Source: Acidimicrobiia bacterium (GTDB lineage: Bacteria; Actinomycetota; Acidimicrobiia; IMCC26256; JAOSJM01). Taken from it: DNA of 64,000 nt. The stretch's first letter is position 1. The number at the start of each line of letters is the position of its first letter. Positions 17,088 through 27,172 of this stretch are shown here, piece after piece. The stretch is taken from positions 1,054,001 to 1,118,000 of the forward strand of contig JAOSJM010000001.1 in assembly GCA_027494165.1 (NCBI GenBank), written 5' to 3'. Position numbers and translations under genes: made by a program. The notes under the pieces are model-generated. The model was given only the letters and a program-made list of their open reading frames with translations, searched no databases and had not been told where the DNA came from.

Positions 17088-18673
17088 GTGCGTCTCCGGG
17101 TGGTCGTCCTGGTGGTTGGGCTCCTGGTCGTCGGGGCGTGCGGTGGCGACGACGAGGGCAGGCCGGCAGCGGGTGGCGAGGGGACCGTCGTCGAGGTGCC
17201 GGCGCTCGACGGGCCCTCCGTGCCCGACGCGCTGGCGACCGGGGAGGAGGAGCTCGTCGAGATGCTGCGCGAGCCGGTGCTCGACGCCCTCGGCGCGGAG
17301 GCGGAGTCCGGTCGAGCCCGGCTCGAGGAGCTCGACGGACAGCGGCGCCAGGACGCGGCGGCGGCGATCGCGGTCCTCGCGCCCGCGGGGGCGGCTCCGG
17401 GAAGGGCATCGACCTCCCGGATCCGGGCCAGCTCGCGGCGTTCGGGAGCCTGACCGTCGCCGGGGCGGCCGTGGGGGCCATGGGGGATCAGGTGCCGGAA
17501 GGGCCTCCCGGCTCCATCGTCGAGGGCTCCGGAGTGGCGATCGGGCGGACGGGAAGCCGGATCGTGGTGGAGGTCGACGACACCCGCACGGTCGAGGTGG
17601 CCCCGGGCATCACCTACCAGGAGCGCTTCCAGGGGACGATCGGCGTGGACCTCTGTCCCGACGCCGAGGGCGTCGTGGAGGTCACGGTCGACGTCCGGGG
17701 GGAGGGGACCGCCACGGTCGACGGGGTCGCCGTGTCCAGCCAGGTCACGGTGAGCGGAACCGTGACCGCTCGGGTGGACGAGAGCGCCCAGGTCGCCGAC
17801 ACGACCTTCGACCTCACCACCGGGTACGCGTCCCAAGGCGGTGTGGACGCGAGCGGGAAGCCGCCGCCCTCGAGCTTCACGGAGGTCCACACGACCGCCA
17901 CGGTGGCGTCCGGAGGTAGCACGGAGGGTGACGCCACGGTCGTGCGCTCGTCGTCGCAGGCCGATCCTTCCCGTGCCATGCAGGTGACGCAGTCGGCGAT
18001 CGACGTCGTCGCGGAGCTCGTGCGCCAGGCGCTCGGGAAGGCCGAGTCCGTGTGGCAGAACGGAGGTTGTGTCTCCCTCGAGGTCCTGGAGGCCCCCGGC
18101 CGGGTCGAACCGGGCTCGGAACACCCGGTGAACGCCGAGGTCCACCACGTCTTCGAGGGCAAGGACCTCGACCTGCCGGTCAGGGCGACGCTCGGCGCCG
18201 GTGGCGAGTCCGTGAGCCCCGGGGAGGCCCGGGGGGTCCCGGCCCGGTTCACCTACGTCGCCCCCTCCGAGGACGGCGCACGGGCCACGCTCGTGCTCGA
18301 GACCCGGTCCCGGCGCGGTGCCGACCGCGAGACGATCGAGATCGAGGTCGGAGGCGGCTGGCGGGCCGAGGGCGGCGGTGACGGCATCACGATCACGGGC
18401 ACGATCGGGGACCTCGCGGCGCCGTTCCAGCTCCAGGGCCAGTTCGAGGGTGGCAGCGCCACGCTCTCGTACTCACCGGCCGGCGAGGAGGGCGGGACGT
18501 TCACCTACCAGGGTGGCGGCTCCGGAGTGACGGTCAGCGGCTCGGGGACCTACACCGTCACCGAGAACCCCGACGGGACACGCACGATCTCCGGGACCGC
18601 CGACGGGTGCGTGAAGGGCATCAGCGGCTCGTGTCGCACGACCCACAACGTGATCACCCTGTACCCGGAGTGA
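17088..18673 (+). CDS. Secreted lipoprotein with Gly/Ser-rich beta domain, frameshifted
   Basis: I recognise no family. A signal peptide with lipobox VVGACGG (residues 14-20) indicates a membrane-anchored exported protein. The first frame reads to 17453. The real continuation lies one frame back, starting GSGKGIDLPDPGQL near 17392 and ending at 18673. One extra G in the G5 run at 17387-17391 joins them into about 528 residues. The body is Val/Thr/Gly-rich with repeated beta strands and few cysteines (one in IGVDLCPD, one in NGGCVSLE and two near the end in DGCVKGISGSC). It may form Ig-like or beta-sandwich domains. The GTG start immediately follows a TAGCGT hexamer. Its function is unknown. 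Confidence 0.65.
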
Positions 18674-18690
18674 CGAGGGCCGGCCTCGTC
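18672..18690. terminator. Hairpin between convergent genes
   Basis: GACGAGG (18672-18678) pairs with CCTCGTC (18684-18690) over a five-base loop. It overlaps the lipoprotein stop codon and lies just downstream of the ABC permease stop on the other strand. It could therefore end transcription from both sides. Confidence 0.5.
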
Positions 18691-18716
18691 GGAGGGCGAC
18701 GACCGCTCGACCACGT

Positions 18717-21070
18717 CTACTCGTAGCGGAGGGCGTCCCCGGGCCGGAGGCGGGCTGCCCGCCGCACGGGGGCGAGGACCACGAGCCAGGCCAGGGCGAG
18801 GGTGACGAGGAGGGCGAACGGCGGGTACCAGGCGGGGAACGTGTACGGGATGGCGCCGAAGTCGAAGACCTCGCTCACGATCCACACCAGGAGCCTCCCG
18901 ATCGACCAGCCGAGGGGCACGGCGATCAGCCAGCCCACCGCCGCGGTCACGAGGGCCTCGGAGCGGAAGATCCGGCGGATGTCGCGGGCCCGGGCCCCGA
19001 TGCAGCGCAGGATCCCGATCTCGCGTGTGCGCTCGATCACGTTCATGGTCATGAGGTTGACCAGGCCGATCATCCCGATCGCCACGATCGGGACGCCCAT
19101 GACGGCCAGGACGCCCACCAGCACCCGGTTGTCGGCGAGGTTCGCCTCCCGCTCGACGTAGTGGATCTCGGTGCGGACGGGATAGCCGGCGGCGGTCAGC
19201 TCGTCCTCGAGCGCCGCCGCGAGGCGGTCGATGTCGGGCTCGTCCTGGCCCTGCGATCGCACCCAGTACGTGTTCGAGTCTGTCCGCCCGAGCAGCTCCT
19301 GGAACGTCCCCAGCGGGACGTACACGGTCGTCCCGTTGTTCATCAGAACGCGGTCGATCCCGACGACCTCGAGGTCGGCACGGCCTCTGGCGGTGCCCAC
19401 CGTGAGCGTGTCTCCCACCTCGAGGCCGACCTTCGTCGCCAGGGCACGACCCACCACCGCGACGGAGTCGCCCTCGTCGCCCTCCGCGAACCACCGGCCG
19501 GCCAGCATGTCGGGGGAGTACAGCCGTGAGTCGACGGGGAGACCCCAGGACTCGTACTGGCCGCCCTCGACCGCGAGGTCGTTGTACAGCGTCGGATGGG
19601 CGGTCTCGACGCCGTCGACCGCCTCGATGACGCGACCCGCGGCAGGGTCGAGCTCGACGTTGGCCCGCCGGATCACGAGGACGTCCCAGCTCATGGCGTC
19701 CCAGGTGTCACCGGTGACGTCGCTGACCGTGACGCCGAGGGCGAGGAATCCCAACGCCACCCCGGCGGCCAACCCCACCTGCACGACCGTCCCGAAGGTC
19801 CGGGCCCGTCTCCGGGCCACGTTCCGGAGACCGACACGGGCGTTGTGGGGAAGGCGTACGCGTCGAAGGACCCGGTCCACCCCCGTCCCGCCCGAGACAC
19901 CCGTACCGACGTCGAGCCCTCTCCGGACCGAGAGGCGGGCCGCGCGCCGAAGGGCCGGCAGCGCCGCCAGGGTCGCGCCGGCCACGCCGACGAGGAGACC
20001 GATCACGATCACGGGTACCGACACGCCCCAGGCGGGGTCGAGCCCGAAGAAGCGATCGCCCACGAAGGCGACGAGGAGGTTGGCGAAGGGCACCCCGACC
20101 GCGACCCCGAGGAGCGAGCCGGACAGCCCGAGGATGCCCACCGTCTGGAGGAACGAACGGACGATCTGGCGTCGACGTCCGCCGATGGCCTTCATCACGG
20201 CGATCTCGCGGGTCTGCTCGGCGACCATCGTGGTCATGGTGTTGGAGATCAGGACGAGGGCGGACACGAGCGCGAGGACCGCTCCCACGTAGAACAGGGT
20301 GCTGAAGTTGTCGAAGGTGTCCTGGCCGGGCCAGGTTCCCGCCTCTCGCACGTCGGGGAGCTCGGTGAACACGATGCCGGGCTCGAGCTCCAGGAGCCGG
20401 GCCCGGACCCGATCGGCGACCGCCGCCGCCTCGGCGGGGTCCTCGACGAGGAGCTCCACGGTGTTCACCCCCGCGCCCCGGCCATCTCGTTCACGGTCGG
20501 CTGGGGCGCGTAGAGGACGGCCCGCTCCTCGACCGCCACCTGGCTGAAGACCATCGTGTCGCCGCGCCCGGCGATCCTCACCTCGGAGAAGGCGCCGGCG
20601 ACACCCTCGACGCGCACCCGGGTCCCGACGTCTCCGGAGAAGCGTCCGCTGCGCGCGTTCTGGGGATCGGTGAGCGCCTCGCCCGCCGTCGGGGCCGTGC
20701 CGGAGTCGATCCCGACCACGTTGACCGGCTGGTCGTCGCACGACGGGACACCCACGACGAGCACGTCCTCGCGGCGGTCTCCGACGAACAGGCGCGAGGG
20801 GTACACGGTGCGGGCTCCGACGGCAGCGACGCCGGCGACGTCGGCGAGCGAGCGGAGATCGGTCTCGTCGAGGACGACGTCGCCGGTGTAGAGCTGGACG
20901 TCGTGCAGCCGGTCCTCGGCGATGCGATCGGCCATGGCCCGGTCCATGAGGGTGGGCATCGCGAAGAGGGACAGCCCGGCCACGGCGGCGGCGATGGTCG
21001 CCACGGTGAAGGCGGAGCGGGCCGGGCGGCGGCGGAGGTCGTGCCAGGACTTCCGCCGGAGAACCGTCAT
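18717..21070 (-). CDS. FtsX/MacB-type ABC transporter permease, frameshifted
   Basis: This membrane subunit of about 784 residues has two FtsX domains, as in DevC, LolC/E and MacB-like exporters. The N-terminal part (start 21070) begins with a transmembrane segment near residues 18-40 and a large extracytoplasmic MacB-PCD-like domain. It stops at 20465. The remainder continues one frame back from VNTVELLVEDP. One more base in the C5 run at 20468-20472 (plus strand) joins them. The later part has paired membrane bundles containing VAEQTREIAVMKAIGGRRRQI and ERTREIGILRCIGARARDI, the conserved FtsX loops. It starts three bases after the stop of its ATPase partner. Such exporters move lipoproteins, peptides or lipids outward; the substrate is unknown. 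Confidence 0.85.
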
Positions 21071-21073
21071 CGC

Positions 21074-21808
21074 TCAGCGGTCGCTCTCGACTCGGCCGTC
21101 CCGGATCGAGATCGTCCTGGACGCCCTCGCGGCGAGCGCGTCGTCGTGGGTCACGTAGAGGACGGTCATGCCGCCCTCGTTGAGCTCCGTGAGGAGATCG
21201 AACATCCGCGCCGCGGTCTCCGTGTCGAGGTTGCCGGTCGGCTCGTCGCCGACGAGGAGGACGGGTCGGCAGGCCAGAGCACGCGCGATCGCCACACGCT
21301 GCTGCTCGCCTCCGGACAGCTCCGACGGGACGTGGTCGCCCTTCTCGCCGAGGCCCACGAGACCGAGGTTCGCCCGCGCGACCGCTGCACGGCCTCGTGT
21401 GGACCCGATCCGGGCGAGCTCCATGGGGAGCACGGCGTTCTCGAGAGCGGTGAGGGTCGGGAGGAGCTGGAAGAACTGGAAGACGATGCCGACCCGCTGG
21501 CCCCGCCAGGTCGCGAGCTCCTCCTCGTTCATCGCGTCGATCCGGCGCCCGTCGACGAGCACCGTGCCGGCCGTCGGCTTGTCGATGCCCGTCACGAGGT
21601 TGAGCAGGGTCGACTTGCCGCTCCCCGACGGGCCGACGATCGACACCATCTCGCCCGGCTCCACCCGGAGGTCGACGCCCCGGAGCGCGGGATACTCGAC
21701 CGCGCCGGTCCGGTACACCTTCTCCACCGCCTCGATCTCGATGAGCGGTCGTCCGGTCCCGGGTGCCGAGCGGTCCCTGGTGGCGGCCTCTGCCCGTGGT
21801 GAGCTCAT
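21074..21808 (-). CDS. ABC transporter ATP-binding protein (LolD/MacB type)
   Basis: This 244-residue ATPase powers the FtsX-type permease directly downstream. Walker A is GPSGSGKST (about residues 58-66). The Q-loop is in [16 protein letters not shown]. The signature is [15 protein letters not shown], and Walker B is [13 protein letters not shown], the version typical of the LolD/MacB/FtsE group. The H-loop is [11 protein letters not shown]. All catalytic elements are intact. A short hydrophilic N-terminal extension of about 20 residues precedes the domain. It is the first gene of a two-gene operon, with a plausible -10 (TAGCCT) about 80 bases upstream. Confidence 0.93.
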   Translation of the reverse strand: MSSPRAEAATRDRSAPGTGRPLIEIEAVEKVYRTGAVEYPALRGVDLRVEPGEMVSIVGPSGSGKSTLLNLVTGIDKPTAGTVLVDGRRIDAMNEEELATWRGQRVGIVFQFFQLLPTLTALENAVLPMELARIGSTRGRAAVARANLGLVGLGEKGDHVPSELSGGEQQRVAIARALACRPVLLVGDEPTGNLDTETAARMFDLLTELNEGGMTVLYVTHDDALAARASRTISIRDGRVESDR

Positions 21809-22112
21809 CGCGGCCCCCGATCGCCGGACGACCCTCCGGAGCCGCGCGTGGTCTCCGGCGGCACGTGGCCCTGAACGTCAGACGGGGAAGGCTACCCCTC
21901 ACATGCCGTCCTCGGCCGAGCACCCGGTCGCGAGACGGCGGCGATCGGCGCTCGGGGCCGTTCGATCCCCCGCCCCCGGTGTCTCCCTACGTCAATCGTC
22001 ACGGGCGATGCCCCGTCACCTGGCACGACGATCTCCCGGGCGCCGATGCGAAGATCGGCCGAAGGCACCGCGCGTGGATGGTGGCCGGCCGAACACGGGG
22101 AGGTGGGCCCGC
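21809..22112. other. Divergent intergenic region, 304 bases
   Basis: On the minus strand, TAGCCT at 21889-21894 is a plausible -10 for the ABC operon, leaving a leader of about 75 bases. On the plus strand, an AACACGGGGAGGTGG ribosome region precedes the lipoprotein GTG at 22113. I see no gene, RNA or repeat in the rest. Short frames crossing it look like GC-driven noise. Confidence 0.5.
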
Positions 22113-22583
22113 GTGAACGATCTCGTCGAGTGCGAACACCGGTCGCCCCGGCGGCTGCTCCGGCGGCTCGCTGCCGTTCTGCTCGTCCTCGGCGTCGCGG
22201 CGCTCATCGGGGGCTGCGGCGACGATGACGACGGGGACGGGGGCGGCGACGAGGAGGCGTTCTGCGCCGCGGGTGAGGCGTTGCGCAGCGATGTCCGGGC
22301 GCTGACGGAGCTCGACGTGATCGCGGAGGGGACCAGTGGCCTGCGGGCCGCGGTCGACGAGGTCGTCGAGGACCTCGAGGACCTGATGGCCGCCGGCCGG
22401 GAGATCGCGGGGGAGGAGATCGAGGAGTTGGACGCCGCCGTCGACGACCTGGGGTCCGCGATCGATGCGATCGCGGACGAGGGGATCAGCAGCGGCAACG
22501 CCGGCGACGTGGTCGACGCCGTCGAACGGATCGGGCCGGCGGCGGAGGCGCTCTACACGACCCTGGCCGAGACGTGCCCCTGA
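22113..22583 (+). CDS. Small predicted lipoprotein
   Basis: The protein is 156 residues from a GTG start preceded by GGGGAGGTGG. An Arg-rich N-terminus ([13 protein letters not shown]) leads into a hydrophobic stretch and the lipobox LIGGCG near residues 30-35, then an acidic Asp/Gly linker. The mature part is almost entirely alpha-helical, with acidic and Ala-rich heptads and two cysteines, near the start ([11 protein letters not shown]) and at the end (TCP), which could form a disulfide. This resembles helical lipoproteins of unknown function common in actinobacteria. It is divergent from the ABC exporter operon, so it might be an extracytoplasmic partner, but this is only proximity. Confidence 0.75.
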   Translation: MNDLVECEHRSPRRLLRRLAAVLLVLGVAALIGGCGDDDDGDGGGDEEAFCAAGEALRSDVRALTELDVIAEGTSGLRAAVDEVVEDLEDLMAAGREIAGEEIEELDAAVDDLGSAIDAIADEGISSGNAGDVVDAVERIGPAAEALYTTLAETCP

Positions 22584-22626
22584 GATCGGCCGTCGACCGC
22601 GTGGCTGACGGGCGACCGCGGCGGGC

Positions 22627-24015
22627 TCACCCGCCCCCGACGGCCTCGAGCCGCAACGGCGTCTCCACGACGAGCCGGAACCGTCCCCGGCCCGTCTTCT
22701 CGATCCGGATCGGCGCGACCCGCTCCTCGAGGCGTCGCTTCAGGAGGATGAGGCGGCTCTCGAAGTTGTCGCGGAGCTCGGGCATCTCCAGGGTCGGGTC
22801 GAGGCGGACCTCGCGGTTCGTGAAGTGGACCCTACCCTCCCGTTCGTGCTCACCGAGCAGCGACCAGAGGATGCGGCCGGCGACGCCCTTGATGAGGTAG
22901 TCGCCGTCGACGAAGGTGCTCCCGTCGACCGGGAAGAAGCGCACGTGCACCTTCGCCGCCGATGCGCGCGCCGGGGCATGTGATGCGTCGTGGCCGGGGA
23001 CGGTCGCGTCCGTGGTGTGCTCGCGGGCCCGTTCGGCCTCGATCGCGTTCCCCACGAGCGACGCCACCACGGTCAGGACCGCCTCGTCGGCTTCGGTGAA
23101 CGCGACCGCCTGCCGGCTCTCGACCACGAGGACGCCGACGAGCCGGCCCCCGACCAGCATGGGCACGGCGACCCGGCTGTCGGCATCCGGCAGCCCCGGG
23201 AGCGGGATCTCCCGGTCCGGCCCGATCCCACCGGTTCGCTCGAACGAGCGTCGCACGGTGCGTGAGTACTTGCCCATCTGGCCCAGGCTCCCGAGGCGGA
23301 CCGGCGCGCAGCGCGCGGCCGCCATCCCGATGATCCCCTCGCCGACCGCCACCTCTGATCCCACCCCCTCGGTCTCGTACCCGTGACTCGCGATCGTGTA
23401 GAGACGGCGTCCCTGCTCGTCGAGCAGGAGCAGGAGCGCGTGGTCGTACCGGAGCAGATCGGCGAGGCCGTCGACCGTCGTGCCGACGAGCGTGTCGAGG
23501 TCGCTGCAGCGGCCGAGCCGGACGCCGAGCTCGGCGAGCTGGGCCGTGGCCACCGCGTCGGGTTCGGGGCCACCGGCGGGCGCGGCATCCGCCCCCTCGA
23601 GGTGCACCGCCGCGAGCACCTTCTCGATCCCCACGACGCGGTACACGTCGGCGGCACGCAGCCGGAACACGTCCTGCATCCCGGAGATGGCGGCCACGGC
23701 GTCGACGTCCCCGCGAAGCTGCTCGAACACGGGTCCCCGCCGTTCGTCGCGGGTGTAGGCGAGCGTGACGCGGAACTGGTCGTAGGTGGTCGGGTCGATG
23801 AGCAGGACGCTCGCCCGAGGGTTCTCGGCCAGGTTCCGGGAGGTCTTCGAGAAGAACTGGTTGGACAGGGCGAGGTGGGTGTCGTCGACTCGGCGCACGC
23901 GCGAGAGGTAGGTGACGTTCGGCGAGCCGTCGGCCGAGGCGGTGGCGATGACGGCGGGAACCGCGCCCTCGAAGCAGGCGTCGAGGTCCGACAGGGAGAG
24001 CGCGCCGTCCTCCAT
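22627..24015 (-). CDS. FMN-split-barrel / GAF / C-terminal winged-helix-like regulator
   Basis: This 462-residue three-part protein has an N-terminal domain (about residues 10-140) of the pyridoxamine-phosphate-oxidase-like flavin fold (AVIATASADGSPNVTYLSRV). A GAF domain at about 160-330 follows (DHALLLLLDEQGRRLYTIAS, VAVPMLVGGRLVGVLVVESR). A C-terminal domain (FVDGDYLIKGVAGRILWSLL, then FTNREVRLDPTL and LKRRLEERVAPIRIEKTGRG) resembles winged-helix output modules. The order suggests a flavin or redox/nitrosative input controlling transcription or another output. It follows the smaller split-barrel protein with only two bases between stop and ATG. An overlapping GTG at 24021 is an alternative start. 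Confidence 0.75.
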   Translation of the reverse strand: MEDGALSLSDLDACFEGAVPAVIATASADGSPNVTYLSRVRRVDDTHLALSNQFFSKTSRNLAENPRASVLLIDPTTYDQFRVTLAYTRDERRGPVFEQLRGDVDAVAAISGMQDVFRLRAADVYRVVGIEKVLAAVHLEGADAAPAGGPEPDAVATAQLAELGVRLGRCSDLDTLVGTTVDGLADLLRYDHALLLLLDEQGRRLYTIASHGYETEGVGSEVAVGEGIIGMAAARCAPVRLGSLGQMGKYSRTVRRSFERTGGIGPDREIPLPGLPDADSRVAVPMLVGGRLVGVLVVESRQAVAFTEADEAVLTVVASLVGNAIEAERAREHTTDATVPGHDASHAPARASAAKVHVRFFPVDGSTFVDGDYLIKGVAGRILWSLLGEHEREGRVHFTNREVRLDPTLEMPELRDNFESRLILLKRRLEERVAPIRIEKTGRGRFRLVVETPLRLEAVGGG

Positions 24016-24017
24016 GG

Positions 24018-24494
24018 TCACGACCCGGGCGGAGCGATCGGGGCGCCCGCGCCGGGCCCGGGCGTCTGGTCGTAGAGCTCCTCGACCGTCAGCGTGCAGG
24101 CGACGTAGTCGCGTGGCACGAGGCGCTCGAGCAGCCTCCGGTCCACGCCGTCGGTCTCGACGACCGCGGTGAAGAACTCGTCGGAGAAGCGGGCGGCCCG
24201 GACGCGGTCCTCGTCGGTGGCGGGCTCCAGAGCCGAAGCGTGTCCCTTGACCTGGATCGAGTACAGGGTCCGGACGTCGGCGCCGGTGACCGCCACGGCG
24301 CCACCCGCGGCGAGGTGTGAGATCGTCGTCGGGTCGTCGGCGGAGACCAGGAGGCGGAGCGTCTCGGGGTCGAGAGACTCCGCGGAGAGCCCCCAGCCCC
24401 GGGAGGCGTGGGGGGCCCCGTCCGGGCCGAGGGTGCCCACGACGATGGCGCAACCCGTCTGCAGGAATGCGGTGGCCTCGACCCCGAGCCGCAC
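24018..24494 (-). CDS. Pyridoxamine 5'-phosphate oxidase-like flavoprotein
   Basis: This 158-residue protein has the FMN-binding split-barrel fold. Its N-terminal strand region (TGCAIVVGTLGPDGAPHASRGW) is typical of general-stress and F420/FMN-binding members. It continues with a SIQVKGHASALEPATDEDRV segment and ends with VACTLTVEELYDQTPGPGAG. No signal peptide is present. The GTG at 24494 has GGAGGGG seven bases upstream, better than any longer alternative. It is the first gene of a pair whose second protein carries a related barrel fused to GAF and winged-helix-like domains. It may supply or share the same cofactor or substrate. The reaction is unknown. Confidence 0.78.
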   Translation of the reverse strand: MRLGVEATAFLQTGCAIVVGTLGPDGAPHASRGWGLSAESLDPETLRLLVSADDPTTISHLAAGGAVAVTGADVRTLYSIQVKGHASALEPATDEDRVRAARFSDEFFTAVVETDGVDRRLLERLVPRDYVACTLTVEELYDQTPGPGAGAPIAPPGS

Positions 24495-24642
24495 GTCGTC
24501 CCCCTCCAACGGTCCGGTTAGGAGGTTCTTAGCACTCCTCGCGGGACCTTTGAGGATCGTGCCGAGGCCCGACCCGTCACGATGGACCGGAGAGCCACGG
24601 TGGGTCGGCGCCCGCGACCCACCCCGATCGGGGGAGCCAGAA

Positions 24643-25347
24643 GTGACCGTCACCCAGCCCACCACGGCAGCGGACCTCACCGCCGTCACCGTCGACCTGT
24701 ACCGCGACATCCACAAGGGGATCAGGACCGAGCTGTTCGCGGTGACCGAGCAGGCCGGACGACTCGACCCCGCGGAGCCCGCCGGCCGGGCCGACCTCGC
24801 CGCGCGCGTGCGCTCGCTCGTCGAGCAGCTCCAGTCCCACGCCGAGCACGAGGACACCCACGTCCAGCCCGCCATCGAGGCGCACCTCCCCGAGCAGGCG
24901 GAGAGGATCGCGTCGGACCACGAACGCATCGAGGCTCGCATGGTCGACCTGGAGGCCCTCGCCGACGCGACCGTGGACGAGACCCGCGCGGCGCAGCGGC
25001 TCGCGGTCCACCGCCTCTACCTGGAGCTGGGCTCCTTCACCGGCGCCTACCTCGAGCACCAGGACGTCGAGGAGCGGACGGTGATGCCGGCGCTCGAGGC
25101 GGCCATCGGCCCCGAGGCGGCGCTCGCCATCCACCAGGCGATCATCGCCGGCATCCCGCCCGACGAGATGGCGAGGTCGCTCGCGATCATGCTCCCCGCC
25201 ATGAACCTGGAGGACCGCGTGGAGCTCCTGGGGGGCATGCGGGCCGGGGCCCCGGCCGAGGTCTTCGAGGGCGTGTGGGGCCTGGCGGGCTCGGTGCTCA
25301 CCGCCCCCGACCACGGGGCGCTCGCGGCGAGGCTCGGCATCGCCTGA
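24643..25347 (+). CDS. Hemerythrin HHE domain protein
   Basis: The 234-residue protein has a hemerythrin-type four-helix bundle with the di-iron ligand pattern. His is in YRDIHKGIR, HAEHEDTHVQP provides His and Glu, SDHERIEARM and YLEHQDVEERTVMP give the remaining His and Glu ligands. Relatives bind oxygen, nitric oxide or hydrogen peroxide, or act in iron and redox homeostasis. The C-terminal 80 residues (PPDEMARSLAIMLPAMNLED) are a helical extension seen in actinobacterial members. The GTG at 24643 follows GGGGGAGCCAGAA. It is divergent from the split-barrel flavoproteins, and together they may form a redox/NO-responsive locus. Confidence 0.85.
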   Translation: MTVTQPTTAADLTAVTVDLYRDIHKGIRTELFAVTEQAGRLDPAEPAGRADLAARVRSLVEQLQSHAEHEDTHVQPAIEAHLPEQAERIASDHERIEARMVDLEALADATVDETRAAQRLAVHRLYLELGSFTGAYLEHQDVEERTVMPALEAAIGPEAALAIHQAIIAGIPPDEMARSLAIMLPAMNLEDRVELLGGMRAGAPAEVFEGVWGLAGSVLTAPDHGALAARLGIA

Positions 25348-25367
25348 GCGCGGCCCGCTCCGACGAG

Positions 25368-25399
25368 GCCGGCGGCGCTCCCTCGGGGGCGCCGCCGGC
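25368..25399. terminator. Bidirectional hairpin between convergent genes
   Basis: GCCGGCGGCGC (25368-25378) pairs perfectly with GCGCCGCCGGC (25389-25399) over a ten-base loop. It lies between the stops of hemerythrin (+) and the KstD-like gene (-) and probably serves both. Confidence 0.7.
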
Positions 25400-25413
25400 G
25401 CGTCCTGGGAGCC

Positions 25414-27129
25414 CTAGGCGGGCGTTGGGCGCCGGTGCTGCGCGACGTGCTCGGCGGCCACGTACGCGAAGGTGACCGCGGCGCCGAGGGTCGAGCCCGG
25501 CCCCGGGTAGTCGTGGCCCATGACCGACGACGACGTGTTGCCGGCCGCGTAGAGCCCGGGGACGACGCTGCCGTCCTCGCGCAGGACCCGTGCGTGCTCG
25601 TCGGTCAGGAGGCCCCCCTTGGTCCCGATGTCGCCGGGGACCAGCTTGAAGGCGAGGTACGGGGGCTTCTCGATCGGACCGAGGCAGGGGTTGGGCGTCT
25701 GGAGCGGGTCGGCGTAGAAGCGGTCGTACGCGCTCTCGCCCCGGTGGAAGTCGGGGTCGCGACCGGCTCTCGCGAAGCCGTTGAAGCGCTCGACGGTCGC
25801 CTGGAGCCGGTCGGGCGGGACCCCCATCTTCCCGGCCAGCTCACCGATCGTGTCCGCCCGTACGGCGACACCGCTCTCGAACCACGCCTTGGCGACGGGC
25901 TGGCGGGGGAGGAACGGTCCGAAGACGTAGCGCCGCCGGAACCGGGCGTCGATCACCATCCACGACGGCACGTGGGTCACGCCCCGCGCCTGGCCCTCGT
26001 ACATGGCGTGGCCGAGGTTCACGTACGGCATGGACTCGTTGGCGTAGCGCTCGCCGTCGCCGTTGACGATGATGCCTCCGGGGAGCTGGCGTTCCGCCAG
26101 CACGAACACGCAGCGGCCGTCGGGGTCGAGGAGCCCGGGCACCCACCAGGAGTCCTCCATCAGCCCGAGCTCCGCCCCGAGAGCGGCACCGGCCCGGATG
26201 AGGTCACCGGTGTTGCCAGACGCTCCGAGGGTCCAGCGGTTCGTGATCGGCTCCTGCTGGTACCGGTGGCGCATCTCCTCGTTGCGCTCGAACCCGCCGG
26301 CTCCCAGGATCACGCCACTCCGGGCGCGGACGCGTCGGGGGCGGCCCTCGCGCTCGACGACCGCGCCGGTCACGGCACCGTCCTCGTCGGTGCACAGCTC
26401 GACGACGGGCGTCCGCAACCAGAGCGGGACCTGCTTGTCGCGCAGACCCGCCCGGAGCCCGGCCACCAGCATCTGGCCGCCGGTCCGGACCATCTTCTTG
26501 CCCTGCACCTTCGCCACGAGGGCCCGGGCGACCAGCCGGGCCACGAGCCCGCGGACCCGCCACGAGCGACCGATCCGGGGGAGGTCACGGGCCTCGTCGA
26601 TGCGGATCCACATCCCGAACGGCTGGGGGTAGACCGGGCGGATCTGGCGCAGCGACGCCAGCTCGTCGCCGAGGACCCGCCCGTCCACCGGTCGAGCCTG
26701 GATCTGGCGGCCCTCGCTCTTCCCGCCGGGCAGCTCGGGGTGGTAGTCGGGGTACCCGCGCACCCAGTCGAAGCGCAGCGCCGGGCACTCGCGCTCGAGG
26801 AGCTCGACGGCCTTGGGCCCCTCGGTGAGGAAGGCCTCGCGCCGCTCCGGCGACACGTCGTCGTCGTGGAGCGCGAGCACGGCATCGAGGTAGGTGCGGC
26901 CCTCCTCGTGGGTGTCCGCCATCCCCTCGCGCCGGAGCACCGGGTTGTCGGGGATCCAGAGGCCGCCGCCGGAGTAGGCGGTCGTGCCGCCGAAGGCCCG
27001 GGTCTTCTCGACGACCAGCGTGTCGAGCCCCCGCGCGTTGCTCGTGACGGCGGCGGCGAGAGCCGCGGCGCCGGAGCCCACGACGAGGACGTCGACCTCG
27101 TGGTCCCAGCCGTTCCCGGACGACGCCAT
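25414..27129 (-). CDS. 3-ketosteroid 1-dehydrogenase-like FAD oxidoreductase
   Basis: This 571-residue flavoprotein of the KstD/fumarate reductase family introduces a 1,2-double bond in 3-ketosteroids in well-studied relatives. The N-terminal dinucleotide-binding motif VVGSGAAALAAA starts near residue 16. FGGTTAYSGGGLWIPDN follows near residue 45. The C-terminus has GLYAAGNTSSSVMGHDYPGP followed by GSTLGAA. The Y-x3-G spacing in YPGPG matches the catalytic Tyr487/Gly491 pair described for Rhodococcus KstD1. The start at 27129 sits only eight bases after a TAACCT hexamer, suggesting a nearly leaderless message. It is divergent from an acyl-CoA catabolic operon. The substrate could be a steroid or another cyclic ketone or enone. 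Confidence 0.82.
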   Translation of the reverse strand: MASSGNGWDHEVDVLVVGSGAAALAAAVTSNARGLDTLVVEKTRAFGGTTAYSGGGLWIPDNPVLRREGMADTHEEGRTYLDAVLALHDDDVSPERREAFLTEGPKAVELLERECPALRFDWVRGYPDYHPELPGGKSEGRQIQARPVDGRVLGDELASLRQIRPVYPQPFGMWIRIDEARDLPRIGRSWRVRGLVARLVARALVAKVQGKKMVRTGGQMLVAGLRAGLRDKQVPLWLRTPVVELCTDEDGAVTGAVVEREGRPRRVRARSGVILGAGGFERNEEMRHRYQQEPITNRWTLGASGNTGDLIRAGAALGAELGLMEDSWWVPGLLDPDGRCVFVLAERQLPGGIIVNGDGERYANESMPYVNLGHAMYEGQARGVTHVPSWMVIDARFRRRYVFGPFLPRQPVAKAWFESGVAVRADTIGELAGKMGVPPDRLQATVERFNGFARAGRDPDFHRGESAYDRFYADPLQTPNPCLGPIEKPPYLAFKLVPGDIGTKGGLLTDEHARVLREDGSVVPGLYAAGNTSSSVMGHDYPGPGSTLGAAVTFAYVAAEHVAQHRRPTPA

Positions 27130-27136
27130 GTCGGGC

Positions 27137-27167
27137 CAGGTTAGCACTCGTACGTCATACGTGAGAT
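27137..27167. promoter_or_regulatory. KstD-like promoter with shared 11-mer operator candidate
   Basis: Read on the minus strand, TGCTAACCT is an extended -10 placed eight bases before the ATG at 27129. Upstream of it, ATCTCACGTAT (27157-27167) is an 11-mer that recurs exactly at 33087-33097, after the last gene of the catabolic operon. CGTA-N5-TACG within the region forms an imperfect inverted repeat, as expected for a TetR-type operator. Confidence 0.4.
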
Positions 27168-27172
27168 CAGGC

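Noticed and set aside
24529..27149. TTAGCACTC at 24529-24537 and 27141-27149 as CIRCE (HrcA) elements
   Set aside because: The second half GAGTGCTAA at nine bases is absent in both. The shared letters are explained by -10 boxes on the minus strand.
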